Assembly: GCF_003854965.1 (NCBI RefSeq)
Contig: NZ_RQPI01000017.1
Span: 1 to 64,000 of the forward strand
Direction: 5' to 3'
DNA from: Paenibacillus rhizophilus
Lineage (GTDB): Bacteria > Bacillota > Bacilli > Paenibacillales > Paenibacillaceae
Length of the DNA stretch: 64,000 nucleotides
The position numbers were made by a program, and so were the translations under genes. Below are positions 24,561-32,698 of this stretch, in pieces. The first letter of the stretch is position 1. Each line of letters begins with the position of its first letter. The notes below the pieces were generated by a model. That model searched no databases. It was not told the origin of the DNA and saw nothing but the letters and a program-made list of their open reading frames with translations.

Positions 24561-26125
24561 TGTTCCTGTCCGGTTCAAGAGCCGCCGAATACCGCCGGGT
24601 CAGCTTGGAAAGGCAGGCCACCCACGGATTTAGCCTCCAAGGTCAGCACGAGGCCATTTCCAAGATGTGCGATGCAAGCCGCATTCCATTGGTTGCCGAT
24701 TACGTGGATGCTGGCATTTCGGGGAAAGATGCGACAAACAGGCCCGGAGTTGACAAAATGCTGCGCGATGCGGAAAGGGGGCACTTTGATGTTCTTGTCG
24801 TGTGGTCGATAAGCCGATTGGCCCGGAATTTTCTAGACTTGCTGAACATCGTCGAACATCTTCGGCACTGCGGTGTCCGTTTGTACAGTCTCAGCGAGCG
24901 TTTTGACAGTGAGACTATTCAAGGAAGGCTGATGATGCAGGTCCACGGCATTTTCGCCGAGTTTCAGCGGTCGGTCATTGCCGAAAATGTCAGCTTGACC
25001 ATGAACCGCAAAAGCCGCAGAGGGGATTGGAACGCAGGCAACAACGTGTGGGGCTACCGCCTCTCCAGCAATCCTCTCGATCCCAAAGGGACTATTGTCA
25101 TTGTGCCTGAAGAAGCCGATTGGGTTCGCCGAGTCTTTAAATGGTATGCCGAAGATTCTCTGGGCTACAAGGCAATTGCTTCAAGGCTTAACCGGGAAGG
25201 CCTGAATACTGTTAACGGAAAGCGTTTCTCGGTGGCTTCAATACGGAATATCTTGCGCAACCGTAATTACCTTGGTGAAGTGAAGTACCGGGAATGGCCC
25301 GATCCATCCGGGCAAAAAACGACAGCGTTCGGTTGGACACAAGGTCCACAGCCTCCATTGATCGAACCCGCTCTATGGGACAAAGTCCAGGCCAGCCTTC
25401 AAAAAAGAAGTGCTATTCCAAGCAAGCAAATCCAGCGTCCCTTCCCGTTGGTCGGTGTTTTGAAATGTCCGTCTTGCGGAAAAGGCATGATTCCAGGCCA
25501 TACTAAGAGTCCGAGAAAAGACGGAACGTTCCGAGTGAACTTTTACTATGTTTGTGGGACCTATAATAACCAAGGTGCAGGGACATGCAAGCGAAATGCC
25601 GTTCTGGCGGATGCTATTGAGGATTGGTTCTTCAAGCGGCTTCATGTGGCTCTTGAGGGAACGTTGGCTTTTGAGCCGCTGAGCAGAGCCGTGCAGGATA
25701 GGCTCGATCACCGCACTCAACCTTTACGACGGGAGCTTCTGCAGGTCAGTCACTCTCTGGCTGATACAGAAACGGAAATACGCAAACAGATGTTAAGTTT
25801 TGAGTCGGGAGAATTGGATGCCGCTACACTGTCTGAGAGTTCAGGACGGCTCAAAGCACATCTCCTCCAATTCCGGCAAGAGAAGGAACGTTTGGAAACC
25901 GAGATGGCCGAAGCCCAGCGTCAGCGCATTTCCGACAAGCAAATCCGGGAAGCGCTGGCTGTGCTCCGCTCCTTGCTGCAAGATCAGCCTCCGGGGCGAC
26001 AACAGGAGTTAATCCGATTGTTGGTTGAGCGAATTGACTTGGTCTCCAACCGTAATTTTTCGCAAGCCGTGATCCACGGCAGTCCTGCTCTTTTTCAAAT
26101 TCCTATTTCTGAGGAGGTATTATGA
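24560..26125 (+). CDS. ccrA-like: Large serine recombinase, CcrA-like
   Basis: A 521-residue large serine recombinase. The catalytic serine is Ser15 in YRRVSLERQ, followed by the resolvase-fold residues SRLARN (near 92) and the long E helix. The recombinase domain (about 165-290) and a zinc ribbon with CPSCGKG...C...CKRN (about 300-350) come next, then a coiled coil (380-470). Such enzymes cut and join att sites to excise or insert an element. It overlaps the next recombinase by four bases (ATGA). A pair of overlapping large serine recombinases beside a DUF927 gene and next to rlmH is the ccrAB arrangement of SCC elements. Length exceeds that of staphylococcal CcrA. Assignment as A rather than B is by gene order only. 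Confidence 0.85.
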   Translation: MFLSGSRAAEYRRVSLERQATHGFSLQGQHEAISKMCDASRIPLVADYVDAGISGKDATNRPGVDKMLRDAERGHFDVLVVWSISRLARNFLDLLNIVEHLRHCGVRLYSLSERFDSETIQGRLMMQVHGIFAEFQRSVIAENVSLTMNRKSRRGDWNAGNNVWGYRLSSNPLDPKGTIVIVPEEADWVRRVFKWYAEDSLGYKAIASRLNREGLNTVNGKRFSVASIRNILRNRNYLGEVKYREWPDPSGQKTTAFGWTQGPQPPLIEPALWDKVQASLQKRSAIPSKQIQRPFPLVGVLKCPSCGKGMIPGHTKSPRKDGTFRVNFYYVCGTYNNQGAGTCKRNAVLADAIEDWFFKRLHVALEGTLAFEPLSRAVQDRLDHRTQPLRRELLQVSHSLADTETEIRKQMLSFESGELDAATLSESSGRLKAHLLQFRQEKERLETEMAEAQRQRISDKQIREALAVLRSLLQDQPPGRQQELIRLLVERIDLVSNRNFSQAVIHGSPALFQIPISEEVL

Positions 26126-27852
26126 CACCGCGATTACACACCACCGGGCCTCCGTCGCCCTTTCGAAGCAAGCGAAGTAAATCCCGAATTGACATTGATC
26201 AAGATCGACGCGTGGTGACCGCCATATATATCCGGGTGAGTTCCGTCCAGCAAGTCATTTTTGGTAATTCTCTGGAAGCTCAAGCGGAATTACTGCTTAA
26301 ATTCTGCGAAGCTACGGGCAGAACGGTCTTCCGGGTATACGAAGACAGGGGCATCAGCGGTAAGAGCGCCGAGAACCGTCCGGGGCTGCAAAGACTGATA
26401 TGTGATGCCCGGGAAGGACACTTCAATGAAGTTCTGGTCTGGAAGATTTCAAGGTTGGCCAGAAATAACTTGGAATTTTTGACACTCACCGAAGAATGGA
26501 AGGGACTCGGTATCTTCTTTCATTCATACTCCGAGCAACTCGACATGTCCACATTTCAAGGAAAAATGATGGCATCCATCATGGGTACCCTCAACGAAAT
26601 GGAACGGGAGTCAATCCTGGAGAACGCTGAACTCGGCATCCATCAGCGGGTTTCCGAGGGAGGCCATATGTCCAAACCCCCTATTGGCTATCGTCTGAGA
26701 AGCAATCAGACCTCCGGACGGAAACAGGCGGGCACAGTGGAGATTGAGCCCACCGAAGCAGCCTTAGTCCAACGTATGTTTCAGCAATTTGCCTCCGGGC
26801 ACGGCTACCGATATATCGCCAACGGACTGAACCGGAGCGGCTACCGGACTAAAAAGGGCAATCCCTTTTCCACCTGTGCCGTTAAGGATATTTTGGATAA
26901 CCCGTTCTATATCGGTAAAATTCGCTACGGCCGGTTTATTAACTGGAATGAGCAGCGGCGCAAGGGAAAGAACGACGAACCCGTGATTGCCGATGGTCAG
27001 CATCCGCCCATCATTGAGCAGGCACTCTGGGACAAGGTCCAATTCCTCCGGCAGAAAAAATCGCACTTGTCGGTCAAAAAGTATCAGGGAGACTTCCTAC
27101 TGACCGGGCTGCTTCGTTGCCCGCAATGCGGTTCGGCAATGACAGCCAGCCGCACCAACAATAAGGATAAGAACGGTAATCTGGTTATTCGTCTTTATTA
27201 TTCTTGTTCGGCCATGAGAAGTAAGGGAAGCTCCGTATGCAGCGCCAACAGTGTCCGTAAAGCAGAAGCAGAGCAATATGTGTTTGATCGTTTGAAGGAA
27301 GTCATCGACAAGCCGCACATTCTGCGGGGAATCTTACAAAACGTCAACGCGCGGAGAAAAGGGGGCTCTGGGTCTCTCCGGCAAGAGCTTATCACTCTGA
27401 CCGCGAAACTGGAAGATAACTCGGTCAAGCGGCAGAGGTATATGGAGCTGTTCGAGACTGAGGATTTCGACAAAGAGATGTTCTCCCGTCGCCTGAATGA
27501 ACTGGAGGAAGAGTTTTCCGAGTTAGATTACCGCCGGGTTCAATTGGTAAGAGAACTGGAGAGAAGCGGCGGCGAGCCCATCGATTACGACACGTTGCGA
27601 ACTTTGATCGGCCATCTGGAGGGCTTGCTCCGCTTGTCTGACACCGAGCAACGTAAGACACTGCTTCGGATGATGGTGAAGAAAATAACGATCGGTCCTG
27701 ACAAAAGGATAGACCGGATTGAATTGGCTTTTGACGAGGAGAGCCAAGAGCATTTTTTAAACGCAGCCCCTTCTGGCGTGAACGCGCCGGAAGGGGCATT
27801 TTCTTTGAAAGGAGGTGAAACACTAAAGGGAGGAGTGACGGTGGTAATTTGA
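26122..27852 (+). CDS. ccrB-like: Large serine recombinase, CcrB-like
   Basis: A 576-residue large serine recombinase with catalytic Ser40 in AIYIRVSS, a SRLARNN motif near 107, the recombinase domain (about 190-320) and a zinc ribbon (CPQCGSAM...YYSCSA...C, about 330-380) with a coiled coil after it. GAGGAGG before ATG 26122 and the four-base overlap show coupled translation with the CcrA-like gene. In staphylococci CcrA and CcrB act as a pair on att sites at the 3' end of rlmH; the rlmH gene is 4.8 kb downstream here. The N-terminal 30 residues are an unusual basic extension. The two recombinases are related but distant, so this is not a recent duplication. Confidence 0.88.
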   Translation: MTPRLHTTGPPSPFRSKRSKSRIDIDQDRRVVTAIYIRVSSVQQVIFGNSLEAQAELLLKFCEATGRTVFRVYEDRGISGKSAENRPGLQRLICDAREGHFNEVLVWKISRLARNNLEFLTLTEEWKGLGIFFHSYSEQLDMSTFQGKMMASIMGTLNEMERESILENAELGIHQRVSEGGHMSKPPIGYRLRSNQTSGRKQAGTVEIEPTEAALVQRMFQQFASGHGYRYIANGLNRSGYRTKKGNPFSTCAVKDILDNPFYIGKIRYGRFINWNEQRRKGKNDEPVIADGQHPPIIEQALWDKVQFLRQKKSHLSVKKYQGDFLLTGLLRCPQCGSAMTASRTNNKDKNGNLVIRLYYSCSAMRSKGSSVCSANSVRKAEAEQYVFDRLKEVIDKPHILRGILQNVNARRKGGSGSLRQELITLTAKLEDNSVKRQRYMELFETEDFDKEMFSRRLNELEEEFSELDYRRVQLVRELERSGGEPIDYDTLRTLIGHLEGLLRLSDTEQRKTLLRMMVKKITIGPDKRIDRIELAFDEESQEHFLNAAPSGVNAPEGAFSLKGGETLKGGVTVVI

Positions 27853-27921
27853 TTTAGAACATTAGACAGTTGAAAATCTTATACTGGGAATAAGTATCGT
27901 GTCAATTATTTCCAAACACGT

Positions 27922-27957
27922 GAGCCCCTCCGCTCAAAATCGAATGAAGGGGCTCAA
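27922..27957. terminator. Stem-loop after the recombinase operon
   Basis: GAGCCCCT pairs with AGGGGCTC around a 20-base loop, 70 bp after the recombinase stop codon. There is no T-run, so it is a weak terminator or an RNA-stabilising hairpin. Confidence 0.45.
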
Positions 27958-28009
27958 AAGGATAAGCGACATCAAGTGATTTCAGCATGCACAGTTCATA
28001 CCTCTAAAT

Positions 28010-28357
28010 CTAGAGTCTATGCACTATAAGGGGCATGATTGTTTTCTCTGGCATAGTGAACTCAAATTTTTGGGATATCAGTCCTGCATTAAGCATGTAA
28101 GTTTCTTCTGCTTCCAGTATGCTGCTTATTGCAAATTCGGAATACATCGTTCTTGCCAAAATATATTCGATGATGTCTTCTTCATCAATGCGTGTTGACC
28201 CTTCTTCCACTTCTGGACGTTGATCCATTACTAAGCCCTTTTCCTCTAAGAAATCCAACTCCGTATTTAATACGGTTTGTACTATGAATAACGGGTAGTT
28301 CGTTTCCTTTGCGACATACTGTTCCATTTCCTCAACATCCAAAACTCTCTCTTCCAT
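28010..28357 (-). CDS. Protein of two internal repeats, unrecognised
   Basis: A 115-residue acidic protein. AAGGAG lies nine bases before ATG 28357, and an earlier in-frame ATG at 28378 has no ribosome binding site. Two copies of a roughly 35-residue helical unit are visible: EQYVAKETNYPLFIVQTVLN with its tail and EYILARTMYSEFAISSILEA with its tail, each ending in a Gly-Leu-(Val/Ile). The unit (helix, conserved Tyr/Phe, helix, Glu-rich helix, G-L) resembles a small helical repeat for protein contacts. It is AT-rich, on the opposite strand to the recombinases. Function unknown. Confidence 0.6.
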   Translation of the reverse strand: MEERVLDVEEMEQYVAKETNYPLFIVQTVLNTELDFLEEKGLVMDQRPEVEEGSTRIDEEDIIEYILARTMYSEFAISSILEAEETYMLNAGLISQKFEFTMPEKTIMPLIVHRL

Positions 28358-28516
28358 TACCTCCAGCTCCTTCGTCATGTTGATAGATTAATAGTTTCAA
28401 CTTAGGATATGACGAGAAATCGGAAATGTTCCGGAAAATTATATTATTTTAGCGATTGATCGAAGAATTCACAAGTTAGACTCAATTTAAAATGAAGGAA
28501 CAAAAAATGAATGGCG

Positions 28517-29341
28517 CTAAATCAATTGTTCCCTCATGCATTTCCTCCCAGCATAATAGGCATAGATTAATATTAATACAGAAATAATAATCCCCCTGAA
28601 CCAATACTCTGTTAAAAATACGACCAGAGGTGGCACAACAATAAATATTATAAATGTACTCCAATTTTTTAGAGAGTGTTTAAACCTCTTCTTTAGAAAA
28701 CCTTCACTAATAACAAGATATAAAGTCATAAAATAAAATAACACGACGATTATTAAAGAAAAGATGGATATTTGTTCGGTTACGGAAGAAGCACCTATTA
28801 TTAAAGTAGTGCCAAAAACTAGCATTAGTAAAATCATTAAATTGAAATAAGTATGGATCAAGGGAATTCCAAAAGGAGCAATCTTTGTTTTTATGTATAA
28901 ATCAATACTGGACAATATGTCTTTATCCGTTTTGAAAGTCACTGAGTCAGTTTGCATTAACTTAAGTCTGTATATTTCATTCTCGACCTCTTTATGAAAC
29001 TTAAGTAACAAATCCTTTTTTAGGGCTTCGTCAGTTGTTTCTTTAAACTTGATGTACTGTTTTAGTAAATCGTAGGTCATCAGAGAGGATGCTTTTGACA
29101 TCTTTTCTGTAACAGTAAAAAGATCGGACCTCTCATTAGAATATTTGTATATCTCAAATTCTAAATCAGAGTAAGCTTCAAGAGCTTTATCAATTCGTTG
29201 TTGATTAGATTTACTACTTTCAAGGAAATTATTTCTTAATTCTTTATACATCCAAAAAACCAAAACTGTAAGAATAATCACAATGGCAGCAGTTAATGAA
29301 TCCGGAAACATAGATTTTATGAATTCGATGGTATAACTCAT
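28517..29341 (-). CDS. Membrane protein with long cytoplasmic coiled region
   Basis: A 274-residue protein. One transmembrane segment lies near residues 15-33, followed by about 130 mostly helical, charged residues with coiled-coil character, then four hydrophobic segments from about 165 to 265. No enzymatic motif is visible. AAGGGGTG precedes ATG 29341. It is a separate transcript between the repeat protein and the Xre-ImmA gene. Membrane proteins with this layout occur among phage-defence effectors, but also elsewhere, so the function remains open. The gene is very AT-rich. Confidence 0.6.
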   Translation of the reverse strand: MSYTIEFIKSMFPDSLTAAIVIILTVLVFWMYKELRNNFLESSKSNQQRIDKALEAYSDLEFEIYKYSNERSDLFTVTEKMSKASSLMTYDLLKQYIKFKETTDEALKKDLLLKFHKEVENEIYRLKLMQTDSVTFKTDKDILSSIDLYIKTKIAPFGIPLIHTYFNLMILLMLVFGTTLIIGASSVTEQISIFSLIIVVLFYFMTLYLVISEGFLKKRFKHSLKNWSTFIIFIVVPPLVVFLTEYWFRGIIISVLILIYAYYAGRKCMREQLI

Positions 29342-29395
29342 TTTTTCACCCCTTTTATTTATAACTACGTACTAAAAGTTATTTTGTTCCATTAA

Positions 29396-29422
29396 AAAAG
29401 AGAAGCAACATGCTTCTCTTTT
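29396..29422. terminator. Stem-loop terminator, bidirectional
   Basis: AAAAGAGAAGCA pairs perfectly with TGCTTCTCTTTT around ACA. It ends the minus-strand Xre-ImmA transcript. Confidence 0.85.
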
Positions 29423-29443
29423 CTATATCTTTGAACTTCTGAT

Positions 29444-30595
29444 TTAGTTTTGAAGATTTCCTAAATATCTCAGCTTGATAATGGAATCTCCTCTTCTAAG
29501 GGATAATGTCCCTGGATTCAATTCACAAAGAGCTTCTACGTCCTTAGGATTCAAGCGAACGTGTTTTTGAACCAATTCAAATCCATCGATACCCGATTGT
29601 AATATAGCCTCAAACGCTTTTTTAAACAACGTTGGGTATGGAACAGGTAGTACATCGTCAAGCGGTTCTTTATGTCTCATTTTGCGCATAGAGATTTGCT
29701 TTTGCAATGATGTATACCGACTAGCCGATAATATCCCTAAGTCCTTGGCACGGTGTATCATTGCACCAATGGAAACGCGCCAATACTTCTTTAGTTCAGT
29801 ATAACCATCAAGCGTTGTTTCACTTGTAACCATGGAGGAGAATGCATCCTCTGGTAAAAGAAAAGCCGAGGCGAACTGATGGGCCTGATTCTCCATTATC
29901 TTGAACTCTTCTTTAGTCAAACTATCCTGATTATGAATATCTAAATGCATCAGCAAATGTCCTAATTCATGAGCAGCATCAAAATGCCGTCTAGCAGCAG
30001 ATTTCTTGTCTTCTCCAAGTATTACAAATGATCTACCCGATCTGGGCTGGCAAAACGCATCTACCTTCACATCTCCCAGTTCAACTGAAGCTACAATGAT
30101 GCCATTGCTTTCTAAAACGTTGACTAAGTTATTAATCGGCTTGTCGCCGAGTTCCCAATGATTTCTCATTGTGATTGCCAGTTCCTCTATCCTGTCTGAA
30201 TCCCATTCTCCTTCCGGAAAATCCGAAAGATCAGGCAGATTTAGTGAAGGAAACTCAACATATTGATTGAGAACAGAATAAACCTTCGAAACCCACCCTG
30301 CACGTTCCTTTTGCATCTCTCTGACTCGTTTCGGAATCGAAGTTGAAGCCCGAAAAAAGGTGTTTCCAACGTATTGCTCCTCTTCAGCTTCAAAGAAATA
30401 ACCTTTTGGAAAATCCAGTGTGTTTATAATGAGCATCATCGTCTCAGCTTTAGGGATGGCCTGCCCTAATTCAAACTGTGATATAGCTTGTTTACTGACT
30501 CCAATCCGCTCAGATAATTCTTTGATAGTGTACCCCCGAGCAATTCTAGCCGAGGATAACCGCTTAGGATTAAATTGTGTTTGCATCGTCATCAC
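29444..30595 (-). CDS. Xre regulator fused to ImmA/IrrE metalloprotease domain
   Basis: A 383-residue protein. Residues 12-68 form an Xre helix-turn-helix (TIKELSERIGVSKQAISQFE). Residues about 180-290 form an ImmA/IrrE (DUF955) zinc metalloprotease domain with the HELGH active site near 205 and a QFASAFLLP helix near 252. Such proteins cleave or regulate partner repressors in mobile elements and stress response. It overlaps the upstream gene (30570-31352) by 26 bp and lacks its own ribosome binding site, so the two are translated together. The C-terminal 90 residues are extra and unassigned. A palindrome in the promoter of the pair suggests autoregulation. Confidence 0.88.
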   Translation of the reverse strand: MMTMQTQFNPKRLSSARIARGYTIKELSERIGVSKQAISQFELGQAIPKAETMMLIINTLDFPKGYFFEAEEEQYVGNTFFRASTSIPKRVREMQKERAGWVSKVYSVLNQYVEFPSLNLPDLSDFPEGEWDSDRIEELAITMRNHWELGDKPINNLVNVLESNGIIVASVELGDVKVDAFCQPRSGRSFVILGEDKKSAARRHFDAAHELGHLLMHLDIHNQDSLTKEEFKIMENQAHQFASAFLLPEDAFSSMVTSETTLDGYTELKKYWRVSIGAMIHRAKDLGILSASRYTSLQKQISMRKMRHKEPLDDVLPVPYPTLFKKAFEAILQSGIDGFELVQKHVRLNPKDVEALCELNPGTLSLRRGDSIIKLRYLGNLQN

Positions 30596-31352
30596 TCATT
30601 TTATTTGCTCTATCCTTATCCTTTTTGATGGTCACGTTCGGAGTATCTTGATATTCCTTGACTTGAGATGTATCTATTCTCAGCTTACGCCGCTTCTTCA
30701 ATTCAATAGGTGCCTTAATCTCAAGTTCAGTGTCCTTAGATAGACTATACTCCTTTAGTAAGTCTATGTTGTCACAAAAGATATAACGTTCCTGATCAGG
30801 AGTTAAGGCAGCAAGTCGAATAGATACTTTAGGATCAGTGCCGTCGTAAATCAATAGCAAACCGAAAGGAATATCTTTTATATTTGATGGAATCTCAGGC
30901 TCGGTTACTAACGAAATTCCATTGTCAAAATCAATATAGGTTTGAAAATCGACTTCTGATACCATTCCGCGATCCTTCATTATTGCAAGATTGAACGCGG
31001 AAATATCACCACGATATCGACTTGGTTTAGGTAGTTTTGCATGAGAAAGAAGATGGATCGGTATCAGATTAAGGTTTAGATCTTCAAAGTGAACGACAAC
31101 ATAATCAAAATTGCCCCCAGCTCTTTTCTTTCTTGCGGACATTCTCCATTCCTTTGACAAACCATTCACAACCTTAAGAATGGCATTCATTACATCCTGC
31201 CGACGAACAAAAGGCTTGGCATCATCAACAAGTTCAGGATTGGGGGTATTCTCTTGTAAAGCTTTGATGACCTCAACCGTTGCTTTACTTAATACATTAA
31301 TCCGTTCATAGGTAGGAACCAAGCTGTTCTTGTAGAATGAAGCCAGTTTCAT
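30570..31352 (-). CDS. Unrecognised partner of the Xre-ImmA protein
   Basis: A 260-residue protein, basic in the N-terminal half and highly charged in its last 60 residues. No catalytic motif is apparent to me. A conserved-looking central part with FDYVVVHFEDLNLNLIPIHL and RYRGDISAFNL resembles a compact alpha/beta domain. AAGGGCGG lies before ATG 31352. It is the first gene of a two-gene transcript with the Xre-ImmA protein. Gene pairs of this type (unknown protein plus Xre-ImmA) often behave as toxin-antitoxin or defence modules; here that is only suggested by the arrangement. The whole unit lies between the recombinases and rlmH. Confidence 0.6.
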   Translation of the reverse strand: MKLASFYKNSLVPTYERINVLSKATVEVIKALQENTPNPELVDDAKPFVRRQDVMNAILKVVNGLSKEWRMSARKKRAGGNFDYVVVHFEDLNLNLIPIHLLSHAKLPKPSRYRGDISAFNLAIMKDRGMVSEVDFQTYIDFDNGISLVTEPEIPSNIKDIPFGLLLIYDGTDPKVSIRLAALTPDQERYIFCDNIDLLKEYSLSKDTELEIKAPIELKKRRKLRIDTSQVKEYQDTPNVTIKKDKDRANKMSDDDANTI

Positions 31353-31375
31353 TTATACCGCCGCCCTTGTCACTG

Positions 31376-31422
31376 GTAATATATTCTCATTAAATATATT
31401 ACTTTCATCGACATTTTGTCAA
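31376..31422 (-). promoter_or_regulatory. Promoter with palindromic operator before the Xre-ImmA pair
   Basis: On the minus strand TTGACA (31417-31422) is 18 bp from TATATT (31393-31398). A perfect 10-base inverted repeat, GTAATATATT and AATATATTAC (31376-31385 and 31393-31402), covers the -10 box, as expected of an Xre repressor site. Confidence 0.6.
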
Positions 31423-31560
31423 GTGAATAAGGTATTAAAGATTATTGCTCCTGACATAACATTCTGAATTCCTTTAGAGTTTGATGTTGCCCAATTAATT
31501 GAAGGATTCATTGCACATGTACCGAATCTATATATTAAAGATTGTAAAGGAGCGGACAGA

Positions 31561-32550
31561 ATGAATATTTTCAAGGCACTAAGTATGGGAAAAGGACGAC
31601 TAAACGAAGAAAATATGAGTGCGATGCTCGGATACTTACTCTCACCCAGGCAGCCACATGGATTAGGTGATTTATTTCTCAAGAGATTTTTAAGTACGCT
31701 TAATAACTTTGGAGGATGTAACGGTAGATTTGATAATGTATTAGATACAAAAAATCCGCTGGAAGCCGAGGTTTTACTTGAAGAACCTTATTCTTATTTA
31801 GGTAAGAAGTGGTTTGTAGACTTGGTGATTCAAATATATACTAAGGGCAGCTCGCTCAATGAAAAAAATGAGGTTCACCGCATAATTATTGAAAATAAGA
31901 TCCATCCCCAATCTTCTAACTTTATACAACTAAAGAGTGAATTTTTAGCAGTATTAGAGGACTTAAAGAGCCAACAAGCTCAGAACACCACCGATATTAC
32001 TATGGTGTTCCTGACCCCTGATATTACAATTGGGCCACTACAATCCGAGTTCAGCGCTCTGCTAGATAGTGATTTAGAAAACCATCGGAAGGCTTGGTTA
32101 AAGTGGACTGGTGACTCCTCTATTATATCCATCATCCGCTCAGTACTTAAAGATGAGTCCATTGGGGATATAGATCCAATCTCTGACTACATGAGACATA
32201 CTCTTAAAGCATTCATTCGACATGTTCTTGATAGTCAGGAGGAACTTAAAAATCCTTCTACAATAAAATCGAATGATCCAGGAGAGATCAAAGAATTCGT
32301 TCTTGCACGTATGGATGATGTCCTTTACCGCATTGAACAGTACGACAGTTCAACAATCAGGGTATACAATCTAGAAACCCAAGAGAATGAGGTTGCTTTG
32401 CCGATGCTAAAAAGGATCAATATTGAATTGCAGCTCGGATTGGACACCCATTTTTCCAGTGGACAACCTAAAAATACTCGCCACCTAGGAAAGGAAATCA
32501 TTCGCTCCTTGAAGGAGCAAGGAAAGGCTGAATCAAACCCCTCGACTTAA
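31561..32550 (+). CDS. PD-(D/E)XK nuclease-like protein
   Basis: A 329-residue protein of the PD-(D/E)XK nuclease superfamily. The core signature is visible: an early Glu in LEAEVLLEEP, Asp in KKWFVDLVIQ (near residue 80) and ENK in RIIIENKI (near 105), followed by an IQL helix and a VFLTPD strand. These residues bind the metal ions that cut DNA. The C-terminal 140 residues are unassigned. AAAGGAG precedes ATG 31561. It stands alone on the plus strand and its stop codon is 8 bp from the att-like palindrome, so it is the outermost cargo gene. A role in phage defence is likely by family and position. Related proteins are often annotated as PDDEXK_4 hypothetical proteins. Confidence 0.75.
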   Translation: MNIFKALSMGKGRLNEENMSAMLGYLLSPRQPHGLGDLFLKRFLSTLNNFGGCNGRFDNVLDTKNPLEAEVLLEEPYSYLGKKWFVDLVIQIYTKGSSLNEKNEVHRIIIENKIHPQSSNFIQLKSEFLAVLEDLKSQQAQNTTDITMVFLTPDITIGPLQSEFSALLDSDLENHRKAWLKWTGDSSIISIIRSVLKDESIGDIDPISDYMRHTLKAFIRHVLDSQEELKNPSTIKSNDPGEIKEFVLARMDDVLYRIEQYDSSTIRVYNLETQENEVALPMLKRINIELQLGLDTHFSSGQPKNTRHLGKEIIRSLKEQGKAESNPST

Positions 32551-32558
32551 TTTTAAGG

Positions 32559-32574
32559 TTATCATAAATGATAA
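32559..32574. repeat. Palindrome holding an inverted copy of the rlmH end
   Basis: TTATCATAAATGATAA is a near-palindrome. It contains TATCATAAATGA, exactly the last 12 bases of rlmH, but in the opposite orientation. Inverted copies of this core are known at the termini of staphylococcal SCC elements. The 112 bp between the two copies are GC-richer than the gene before it. Confidence 0.6.
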
Positions 32575-32686
32575 TTTGGACCTGCAAACAGGCATTGTTC
32601 GATTCAAACTACCTTACTGGCACTTCCCAAAGAGCCTGGAGGCCCCGTTCCGCGCCCGGCAAACGCCTAAGGCCGATTTTTTCGCC

Positions 32687-32698
32687 TCATTTATGATA
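32687..32698 (-). other. Candidate SCC-type attachment core in the rlmH 3' end
   Basis: The last codons of rlmH read TATCATAAATGA, identical to the core used by Ccr recombinases in Staphylococcus. No direct repeat of it was found elsewhere in the window, so the partner att site is either outside to the left or degraded. Confidence 0.6.
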
